Positions 1 through 9,988 of a stretch of 64,000 nucleotides of DNA are shown here, one piece after another; the stretch's first letter is position 1; each line of letters starts with the position of its first letter. Source of the stretch: an uncultured Flavobacteriales bacterium. Lineage in GTDB: Bacteria > Bacteroidota > Bacteroidia > Flavobacteriales_D > Crocinitomicaceae. The notes below the pieces were generated by a model, which had not been told where the DNA came from, ran no database searches, and saw nothing but the letters and a program-made list of their open reading frames with translations. The position numbers and the translations under genes were made by a program. The stretch lies in the NCBI GenBank assembly GCA_903945495.1, contig CAJAVU010000021.1:186001-250000 (forward strand), given 5' to 3'.

Positions 1-3000
1 ATAAACTACCAATATCCTCAGTCGTGAACCCGTTGTTCCACAAATAGGTGTAACCCGGATTTCCCCCACCAATTGTCAAATCAATACTTCCATCATTGAA
101 TCCAAAACAACTGATATTGCTACCTGAAGGATACGTGAACGCAGAAACACCTTGTGTTAAAGCTGTTGGTTCAACTAAGGTAATGCTAGATGGAAGCGTA
201 CAACCGTTTAAATCTGTAATAATAACATTATAGGTACCTGCTGGTAAATTTGTTAAATCCTGCGTTGTCGCTCCAGTACTCCACGCATAGGTATAAGCTG
301 GACTACCATTTGCAGGTACTAAATCGATTGAACCATCGCTCAAACCAAAACAACTTATGTTTGTTCCTGAAGGATACGTAAATGCAGAAACTGTTTGAGT
401 AAGCGCTGTTGGCTCAACTAACGTAATTGATGAGTTAATTGTACAACCATTCAAATCCGTAGTCGTTACTGTATAAGTGCCTGCTGGAAGAGAAGCAATA
501 TCTTGAGTTGTTGCACCTGTATTCCATACATACGTATAACCAGGACTTCCGCCGCCAATTGTTAAATTAACAGAACCATCACTTAAACCGAAACAACTAA
601 TATTGTCTCCACTAGGATATACAAATGCAGTTGTTCCTTCCGTTAACGCTGTAGGTTGTGTCAATGTAATTGAAGAAGGAATTGTACATCCATTCACATC
701 GGTTACTAAAACTGTATACGTTCCGATTGGTAAACCCGCAATATCTTCTGTGATTGCACCAGTTGACCATAAATAAGTGTAAGCTGGGTTACCTCCGTTA
801 ATTGTTAAATCAACTGAACCATCACTCAATCCAAAACAACTAATGTTACTTCCTGAAGGATATGTAAATGCAGTAATTCCTTGCGAAAGCGCTGTTGGTT
901 GTGTCAAAGTAATTGTACTCGTGATTTGACAACCATTTTGATCTGTCACTAACACATTGTACGTTCCTGCCGGTACATTTGTTAGATCCTGAGAGGTTGC
1001 ACCGTTACTCCATGCGTATGTGTATGGTCCAACTCCACCATTTATTGTTAAATCTATTGAACCATCACTTAAACCAATACAACTAATGTTTGTTCCTGAT
1101 GGATAAACGAATGCTGAAATTGTTTGTGTCATTCCAGCTGGCGATGTTAAAGTAACTGCACTTGTTGTTTGACAACCATTTAAATCTGTAACTGTTACAG
1201 AATATGCTCCTGCTGGCAATAAAGAAATATCTTGGTTGTTAGAACCGTTTGACCAAACATATGTGTATCCAGGATTTCCACCAGCCACAGTTAAATCGAT
1301 TGAACCATCAGGTAAACAACCAGAAACGTTGAATCCTCCAGGATAGACAAATGGCGTAACATTCGAAGTTAAAAGAGTCGGTTGAACCAATGTAATCGTT
1401 GAAGGAATTGAACATCCATTTACATCAGTAACAGTAACATTATAAGTTCCTGATGGTACATTACTCAAATCTTGGGTAATTGCTCCGTTCGACCATGCGT
1501 ATGAGTATGCTGGACTTCCACCATTGATTGTCAAATCAACATTTCCGTCAGATAATCCAAAACAACTGATGTTTGTTCCTGAAGGATAAATCGTTGCACT
1601 GATATTTTGAGTTAATGCTGTCGGTTGCGTCAATGTGATCGTTGATGGAATTGTACATCCATTCACATCCGTTACAGTCACAGAATAAGTTCCTGCTGGA
1701 ATTGCTGCTAAGTCTTGTGACGTTGCGCCGTTTGACCAAACGTATGTGTAACCTGGATTTCCTCCATTGATCGTTAAATCAACCAAACCATCAGATAATC
1801 CGAAACAACTAATGTTTGTTCCACTTGGGAAAGTTGGCGACGAAATTCCTTGAGTTAATGCTGTCGGTTGTGTAAGTGTTACTCCTGTTGCGATAGTACA
1901 ACCATTAACGTCTGTTACTAAGACATTATACGTTCCAGCTTGGACATTGGTTAAATCTTGCGTTAATGCTCCATTTGACCATGAATACGAATAACCAGGA
2001 TTTCCTCCACCAATTGTTATATCAACATTTCCATCACTCAATCCAAAACAACTGATGTTTGTTCCACTTGGGAAAGCTGTTGCTGTTAAACTTTGAGTAA
2101 GTGCTGTTGGTTGAACCAATGTTATTGTAGAAGGAACTGTACAGCCATTCACATCTGTTACAGTTACATTGTATGTTCCAAAAGGAATAGTTGTTAAATC
2201 TTGTGTTGTTGCACCATTCGACCAAGCATAAGTATAACCAGGATTTCCTCCATTGATCGTTAAATCTACAGATCCATCCGAAAGTCCGAAACAGCTAATG
2301 TTTGTTCCACTTTGGTAGATTGCCGCTGAAATCGTTTGAGTTAATAGAGTTGGTTGTGTTAACGTAATTGAACTTGAAATTTGGCAACCAACTTGATCAG
2401 TAATAACAACACTATATGTTCCAGCTGGAATATTTGTTAAATCTTGTGTTGTTGCTCCAGTGTTCCACAAGTATGTATAACCTGGACTACCTCCTCCAAC
2501 TGTCAAATCAATATTTCCATCGCTCAATCCAAAACAACTGATATTCGTTCCACTTGGGAATGTTGTCGCAGTAATGCTTTGTGTTAATCCTGATGGTTGC
2601 GTTAAAGTGATATTACTAGAAGTGATACAACCATTTACGTCCGTCACATTCACAATGTAGTTACCAGCAATCAACGACGAAATGTCTTGTGTTAAAGCAC
2701 CATTTGACCAAGCATACGTATATCCAGGATTTCCGCCTGCAACTGTCAAATCAATTGTTCCATCTGCAACACAACCTGAAACATTGAAGCCTCCTGGATA
2801 AAGGGAAGGAACCAGTCCTGAAGTTAATGCCGTTGGTTGAGTTAACGTAATTGAGGATGTAATAGTACAACCATTCAAGTCCGTTACTGTTACATTGTAT
2901 GTCCCTGCTGGTACATTCGTTAAATCTTGTGTTGTTGCACCGTTTGACCATGCATAAGTGTAAAGCGGCGTTCCACCATTAATCGTTAAATCTATTGATC

Positions 3001-6000
3001 CATCAGATAATCCAAAACAACTGATGTTGGTTCCTGAAGGATATGTAAACGCTGTAATTGCTTGCGATAAAGGAGGCGGAGTTGTTAATGTAATTGAACT
3101 TGTTGTTTGACAACCGTTCACATCAGTAACTGTGACCGTATACGCTCCAGCTGGTAATGCCGATAAATCTTGCGTTGTTGCACCATTTGACCATGCATAC
3201 GTGTAAGCTGGATTTCCACCACCAACTGTTAAATCAATCGTTCCGTTATTCGCACAGCCTGTTAAGTTATAACCTCCGGCATATAGAGAAGGAACAACAC
3301 CTGATGTAAGAATCAACGGTTGAGTTAAGTTAATTGAGGATGTAATTGTACAACCATTTAAATCTGTAACAATAACAGTATAACTTCCTGCTGGAACATT
3401 TGTTAAATCTTCTGTAGTTGCTCCATTTGACCATGCATAGCTATAGCCTGGTGCTCCTCCTGCGATTGTTAAATTGATACTTCCATCAGATAAACCGAAA
3501 CAACTAATGTTTGTTCCTGAAGGATAGACAAATGCAGAAATTGTTTGTGTTAATGCTGTTGGTTGGGTAATTGTAATTGTTGCTGTTGCGGCACAACCTC
3601 CGGCTAAACCATTTGCATCGTGTACGTTGACCGTGTAAGTCCCTGCTGCTAAACCATTGATGTCTTGAGACGTTGAACCATTGCTCCATGTGTATGTATA
3701 TGGCAATGTTCCACCAGCTGGTGTTAAATCAATCGCTCCTGTTGCTGCTGAATTACACAATACATTTGTTTGTGTAAATGCCAAAGTTAACGCTGCAGCT
3801 GGTTGAGTGATTGTAACAGTTGCTGTTGCCGTACAACCGCCAGTTGATCCATTCGCATCTGTAACTGTTACAGTATATGTTCCAGCGATTAATCCAGTTA
3901 AATCTTCCGTTGTTGCTCCATTGCTCCAAACATACGAATACGGTGATGTTCCACCTGCAACCGTTAAGTTGATTGCTCCAGTATTTCCACCATTACATAA
4001 AATATTTGTTTGTGACGTATTCAATGTAATTGGTGCGGCTGGTTGAGTAATTGTGATTGTTGCCGAAGCAGCACAACCGCCAGTAGAACCATTTGCATCA
4101 GTTACTGTTACAGTATATGTTCCTGCAATTAAACTCGTTAAATCTTCCGTTGTTGCTCCATTTGACCAAGCAAAGGTATAAGGTGCAGTCCCTCCGGCCG
4201 GTGTTAAATTGATTGAACCAGTATTTCCTCCGTTACATAAAATATCCACTTTAGTAGATGTTAATGTTAAAGGCGCTGCAGGTTGAGTAATTGTAATTGT
4301 AGCTACTGCCGCACAAGAACCTGAAAGGCCATTCGCATCATGAACATTTACAGTATAAGAACCCGCTGGTAAATTCGTAATGTCTTGCGTAATTGCTCCA
4401 TTGCTCCAAGAATAGGTATAAGGTGCTGTTCCTCCTGCTGGTGTTAAATCAATTGAACCTGTTGTTGCACCATTACATAAAACATTTACTTGTGTACTCG
4501 TTAATGTTAAAGCTGCTGCTGGTTGCGTAATAGTAACAGTTGTAGTTGCTGTACAACCACCAACTGAACCATTTGCATCTGTAACAGTTACGGTGTATGT
4601 TCCTGCTGGAATAGTTGTTAAATCCTCTGTTGTTGCTCCATTGCTCCACACATACGAATAAGGAGCTGTTCCACCAGCAACTGTTAAGTTAATTGCGCCT
4701 GTTGAAGCACCAAAACACAAAACATTCGTTTGTGTTGTTGAAACCGATACTGGAGCCGATGGCTGTGTTATTGTTACTGAAGTAGTTGCCAAACAACCAC
4801 CAGTTGAACCATTCGCATCTGTTACTGTTACAGTGTATGTTCCTGCTGCCAAACCGATCAAATCTTCTGTTACTGCTCCATTCGACCATGCAAAGTTATA
4901 AGGTGCTGTTCCTCCTGCTGGAGATAAATTGATTGAGCCTGTTAAGCCACCATTACATAAAACGTTTACTCTTGTTGAAGTTAAGCTTAAAGGTGCAGCA
5001 GGTTGCGTGATTGTGACTGTCGTTGTAGCAGCACAACTTCCTGTACTACCATTCGCATCCGTTACTTGTACCGTATATGTTCCTACTGCAATTGCTGTTA
5101 AATCTTGTGTTACTGCACCATTACTCCATAAATAGGTATAAGGTGCTGTTCCTCCTGCTGGCGTTAAATCGATCGCACCTGTTAATGCACCGAAACATAA
5201 CACATTTGTTTGTGTTGTTGAAACTGTTAATGCAGCAGCTGGTTGAGTAATTGTAACAGTTGTTGTTGCTGTACAACCCCCTGTTGAACCATTTGCGTCA
5301 GTAACAACTACCGTATATGTTCCTGCAGCTAAAGCTGAAATATCTTGGGTTGTTGCTCCATTGGACCAAACGTATGAATATGGAGCCGTTCCACCAGCAA
5401 CTGATAAGTTAATTGCACCAGTTGATGCACCAAAACATAGAATATTTGTTTGCGTTGTTGAAACAGAAAGAGCAGCTGAAGGTTGAGTGATTGTTACAGA
5501 CAACGTTGCTGAACATCCACCAGCTGAGCCATTCGCATCCGTTACAGTGACAGTATATGTACCCGCAGCTAAACTAGAAATATCTTGATTTACAGCACCA
5601 TTTGACCATAAATACGTGTACGGCGCTGTTCCACCGGCTGCAGTTAAATCAATCGAACCGGTTGATCCACCATTACATAAAACATTCACTTGCGTAAATG
5701 ATAATGATATTGCTGCGGCAGGCTGAGTGATTGTTACAGATGTTGTCGCGGCACATCCACCAGTTGTTCCGTTAGCATCATGAACGTTGACCGTATACGT
5801 TCCAGCTGCTAAACCGCTAACATCTTGTGTCGTTGCACCATTACTCCATGAATAAGTGTAACCTGGAGTTCCTCCTCCTGCTGTTAAATCGATTGAACCT
5901 GTTGCCCCTCCGTTACATAAAACATTAACATTCGCACTATTTAAAGCGACTGGAGTGTCAGGTTGAACAATTGTAACTGAAGTTGTTGCGGCACAACCAC

Positions 6001-6425
6001 CAGTTAATCCGTTTGCATCATGCACGTTCGCAGTATATGTTCCTTCAGGTAAGCTGTTCAAATCTTGTGTTACTGCTCCATTGCTCCATAAATAAGTGAA
6101 CGGTGCTGTTCCACCAGAAACACTCAAATCAATTGCTCCAGTGCTACCTCCAAAACATAAAACATCTGTTTGAGTAAAAGATAAAGTAAGCGGAGCAGCT
6201 GGTTGCGTAATTGTCACCGTAGTTGTTCCTGTACATCCATTCGCATCTGTAACAGTAACAGAATATGTGCCTGCTGGCAATGAATTCAAATCTTCCGATG
6301 TTGAACCATTACTCCATAAATAAGAAAAAGGGGCGGTTCCAGAAGATACTGTTAAATTGATTGAACCAGTTGTTCCTCCATTACAAGCAACATCTACTTT
6401 CGTTGTTGATAAAGAAGGTAATGGC
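1..6425 (-). repeat. Tandem array of about 27 SprB-type repeats (~240-243 bp, ~80 aa each), continuing past the window edge
   Basis: The C[FN]G..[DT]G.[IV][DN]LT..GG......W[SN][NT]G motif recurs every ~240-243 bp, at about 6390, 6155, 5915, 5675, 5435, 5195, 4950, 4710, 4470, 4230, 3990, 3750, 3495, 3250, 3010, 2770, 2530, 2285, 2040, 1800, 1560, 1315, 1078, 835, 590, 350 and 110. Confidence 0.93.
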
Positions 6426-7900
6426 GTAACAGTAATTGGAGTTGTATACGTACTCGTACATCCATCAGTTGAAACAACAGTTAAAATAGGATTGTATGTT
6501 CCAACTGTTGAATATGTATGATCTAATAATGTATATGTCCCAGTTGTATTAGTGACACCTGTTATACTTCCGCTGGAAGCGGGTGAATTTATTCCATCTC
6601 CAAAATTCCACTGATAGGTGTTAATAATACCAGGCGCTGGAATACTGGAAGTACTCGTTATGGTCGCAGGACTTCCTAAACAAACCGTTGGATCAGTTAC
6701 CGTAAATCCAGCAACTGGTTGTGGATATACAGTTACAGGCACACTTAATGTAACAGAACATGTTGCTCCCTGAGGAGGAGTTAATGTACAAGTATATGTA
6801 CCACCTGTACCAACAGTTATACTTTGTGTAGTTGCTCCTGTACTCCATAAATATGTTCCAACACCCGATGGGGCTGTCAATGTAGTAGTTTGCCCAGGAC
6901 AAATGAAACCCGGACTTGCAATCAATTGTTGAAACGCACAAGATGCATCAACATACGCATATCCATAATGTCCCCCTAACGAACAGTCAGCTGAAGTAAA
7001 TTCAATAGTAACATTTTGACCAACATAAGCCGACAAATTGGTAAATACGGATGTCCAATTCGTGTACAACACTGTGTTTCCACCTACAACAACAGATTGA
7101 AAATTGGATGCATTCGCTGGGTCAGCATAAACAGAATATTCACCACAAGCTATATTAATGCCACCAGCGTCATACACACGTACTGTGAAATAAGGTCGTT
7201 CGTTAGCGGTATGTCCATTTGGTGATTGGAAAACAACTGCGTAATTATACGTGAAATACATGTTTGTTGGATCAACCAAAAACGATTGTGTCATACGTGC
7301 AGCTCCAGAACCTGTTGTTGTTCCGTTACCTAAACGACATGAAAAATTTCCACCTGGACAAACTCTTGGGATACCAACAACAGGATCTACTCCTCCTCCA
7401 AAAATTTGGTGATTTGCGCCAGGGCCAACTGGAGTTGAACCAGAAAAATTATACAAAGTTGCATTTGTTCGCGTTCCTGTGAAAAGAGACCAACCTGTAG
7501 TGTTTCCCGTTTCAAAATCCATATTTACACATGGTCCATTCAATACTTTTTGTTGGTTAACTGGTCTATCTTTATTTACAGGTGTATTTTTAACATATTC
7601 GATTAATTGAACTAGAAACTCATTTTCAATAGTACTGATTTCTGATTCTGAAGGATTTGATTCTGATTCAAACAAATTCTCCACCTTACTTTGAAAAAGC
7701 ATAAAATTTGAATTCACCAATTCTTCCACAACACTTTCAGTGTAATAGCGCTCTGAAATTTTCAACGTGTCTACTACAAAGCTTAAGGGCCATTTCGATA
7801 ACACTTTGTCAACTTTTTCGTGATGATCATCTTGTGATAACGATGTAAAAGCAATCATCATGAAAGCCAAAAAAATATGGTATGCTCTAGTGAACTTCAT
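1..7900 (-). CDS. Giant SprB-repeat cell-surface protein (partial; C-terminus lies beyond the left edge of the window)
   Basis: Reverse-strand ATG at 7900 gives [23 protein letters not shown] (signal peptide), then a Cys-containing jelly-roll-like N-terminal domain, a PKD-like segment ([21 protein letters not shown]...[15 protein letters not shown]), then tandem '..[52 protein letters not shown]..' units. Codon phase at position 58 equals that at 7900. The ORF is missing from the supplied track, as expected if it has no stop in the window. Confidence 0.93.
   Translation of the reverse strand, partial: [2633 protein letters not shown]
3546..5465 (-). repeat. Higher-order repeat: 3-unit (about 720 bp) super-period inside the SprB array
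   Basis: Units cycle as [AINLxVAGG..[8 protein letters not shown]]-[xIDLTPAGG..YTYxWSNG]-[SINLxPAGG..YxFAWSNG]. YSYVW units lie near 5372, 4650 and 3930; IDLTPAGG units near 5125, 4405 and 3685; FAW units near 4885 and 4165. Confidence 0.8.
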
Positions 7901-8177
7901 AGCACAATAGATTAAGAGTGGAAAATTTGAAAATGCTGAGTATGAATAGCTGTAGGAGAATTTAATAGAGTAGAATTATGAAAAAAAAGAAACCAGAAAA
8001 ATCTACGAAGGGATTTATCGTTTCTAAATTTGGTTTCAAATAATAATACATAATTGCTCATCGCATGCAGTAGTTTCAGCCGATAAAAAAATTTTTACCG
8101 TTTACTATAATACGAAGAATTTAACAAACAGTTGCCATTTTGCTAGTTATTATAGCTTAAAATGATTGTTATGTCGA

Positions 8178-8639
8178 TTAATTACGAAGAAATACGTATA
8201 AGTTTAAAGAGAATGCGACACATAACCAAAGCAGATAAGGTAAAACCAACCCTAATTCAATCCGTTTTTTACTTACAAATTTCACGTGAAAAAACACTAA
8301 AACGAAAAACAACAAAAGAATAAAAACACAACCTAACACCAATGCATGATGAACAAAAAAGATTGGATTCCAAAACACATTGAAACACCATTGCATCACA
8401 TACAAACCTATAGCAAAAGCTAATTTTTCTTTTGGAATGGATTTAAAAACACGCGACAAATAAACACTATATAATAGCATAATGCTTGTCCACGCAAAGC
8501 CAAAAACCCAACCCGGAGGAGTCCACGGAGCTTTATTTAACGCTTTGTACCATTCGTTTTCAGCGGGACTTCCACCCATAAAAAGAGCCCCCACATAGAG
8601 GGCTCCGAAGTTCAATACAAGAAAAAGTGCGATTCTCAT
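8178..8639 (-). CDS. TspO/MBR family protein (tryptophan-rich sensory protein)
   Basis: 153 aa, multi-TM; W-rich motifs 'NKAPWTPPGWVFGFAWTSIMLLYSVYLSRV' and 'MQWCFNVFWNPIFF' are characteristic of TspO/MBR. Confidence 0.93.
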   Translation of the reverse strand: MRIALFLVLNFGALYVGALFMGGSPAENEWYKALNKAPWTPPGWVFGFAWTSIMLLYSVYLSRVFKSIPKEKLAFAIGLYVMQWCFNVFWNPIFFVHHALVLGCVFILLLFFVLVFFHVKFVSKKRIELGLVLPYLLWLCVAFSLNLYVFLRN

Positions 8640-9961
8640 TAGTTAAAAATCACACGTTGAGAAGTTGAATTTCCATTTTTATCAGATAGGATCAACAAAT
8701 AAATTCCATTGTTAATTCCTTTTCTATTCAGTTGAAAATCTTTTCCATTCACTACTTCCGTACGAATTAATCTTCCAGAAAAATCAACTAAACGAACATT
8801 CATTTCAGCACTTGAATTCCATGTAATTGTCATATTATCAGTTGCTGGATTTGGGTAAACACTCAAGCCGAAATCATTCGCTGATTCAGTAAGACCTGCA
8901 CCTTGACAAACATCCACAATTGGATTACCTGAACAATCGTTGATTGGGTATAAATAAGCTGCTTGTGCTCGTGCATTTTCTGGTTGCAGCAAGGCATTTG
9001 GACAGCCCAACTGACCAATCAAGAAGTCGCGCACAAAATTTACTGTTGTATCCATGTAGGCTAACGCATTTGCACTTGTTCCAGCGTATGGAACGTGAGG
9101 AGCTCCATTAAACGTATAAAATTGATTTTCTAGATCCACAGCACATGCTCTTTCGTGCAACATGCGGCTTCCATCTAAATACATTAAAGCAATACCAGGA
9201 TTCACGATTCCGCGGTTGTATTTTACCGTTCCATCTGATGTTCCATGCAATGAACATAAAGGAACATCATTTCCTTCTAACCAACTGTAGCGTGCCAATG
9301 CACCACACAAATTAATTACACCTTGAACAGTTGTTGAATAACCAGGATTTCCTGAGGCCCCTTCCAAACCACCTAAAGCCGTAATTGCTGCACCATTCAA
9401 GTAATCGCTGATTTTACATTCATCATCTAAGTAGGCAACGTGCAAAGATGTAATTGCACCGGCTGAACTTCCTCCGATGTAGATTTTCGTTGTATCAATT
9501 TTATACGTATTTGCTCCTTGAGCATCCGCATAGAAAAAACGAATTGATGCTTTCATATCCTGAACAGCACGAACAACTGCTTTCACAGAATTAACAGAAT
9601 CTATTGGAAAGAATCCAGTTCGGTAGTCAATAGATGCACATACATATCCTTTTTTTGCAAAATGTTGAGAAAGTGATACAACATCACCATCCGCTTTTGT
9701 TCCACCAAGAAAACTTCCTCCATGTGCCCAAATAATCAAAGGACGTGCTTGGGCCGTGTCACCAGTAGGTTCGTAAAAATCTAACTTCAATGTAGTATTT
9801 GCACCTGAAAAGGATGTGTTTGCTCCATATACAATATTACTTGTTGTTGTAATATTCGTATAAACATCAGAAGCGTATCGTCCTGTTGAACAAGGATCTT
9901 GTGCATTCGCACCAAAACTTGTCAAAGCAACTAAAGAAAGTAGCGTAAGGGTTTTTTTCAT
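8639..9961 (-). CDS. Alpha/beta hydrolase (carboxylesterase-like) with signal peptide and T9SS type A sorting domain
   Basis: 'IIWAHGGSFLGG', 'IYIGGSSAGAITSLH' nucleophile elbow; C-terminal 'LSVYPNPATDNMTI...GIYLLILSDKNGNSTSQRVIFN'. Confidence 0.88.
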   Translation of the reverse strand: MKKTLTLLSLVALTSFGANAQDPCSTGRYASDVYTNITTTSNIVYGANTSFSGANTTLKLDFYEPTGDTAQARPLIIWAHGGSFLGGTKADGDVVSLSQHFAKKGYVCASIDYRTGFFPIDSVNSVKAVVRAVQDMKASIRFFYADAQGANTYKIDTTKIYIGGSSAGAITSLHVAYLDDECKISDYLNGAAITALGGLEGASGNPGYSTTVQGVINLCGALARYSWLEGNDVPLCSLHGTSDGTVKYNRGIVNPGIALMYLDGSRMLHERACAVDLENQFYTFNGAPHVPYAGTSANALAYMDTTVNFVRDFLIGQLGCPNALLQPENARAQAAYLYPINDCSGNPIVDVCQGAGLTESANDFGLSVYPNPATDNMTITWNSSAEMNVRLVDFSGRLIRTEVVNGKDFQLNRKGINNGIYLLILSDKNGNSTSQRVIFN

Positions 9962-9988
9962 AGTTAATTGTTTATTTATGATCTTAAA

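Noticed and set aside
1548-5135. Small ORFs at 1548, 2034, 2751, 3504, 3807, 4689 and 4929 (e.g. 'MVEWCNNTRFN...', 'MIVTVAVAVQPPVDPF...')
   Set aside because: They are out-of-frame or antisense readings of the SprB repeat (e.g. 'MVEW' is a shifted reading of the WSNG codons) inside the long reverse-strand CDS.
1-6425. Repeat array considered as a CRISPR or satellite
   Set aside because: Period of ~240 bp, protein-coding in one frame with conserved motifs and no spacers; it is a tandem protein-domain array.
7016-7482. ORFs on the plus strand at 7016 and 7264 and the minus ORF at 6693
   Set aside because: Overlap the N-terminal part of the giant reverse-strand CDS in other frames; no recognisable domains.
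7978-8043. 21-aa ORF MKKKKPEKSTKGFIVSKFGFK*
   Set aside because: Too short, low complexity, no supporting context such as RiPP maturation genes; considered as a possible peptide precursor and dropped.
8278-8293. AATTTCACGTGAAAAA, a parS-like core in the tspO-like gene
   Set aside because: Three mismatches to the consensus at the outer positions; a CACGTG core alone is weak evidence.
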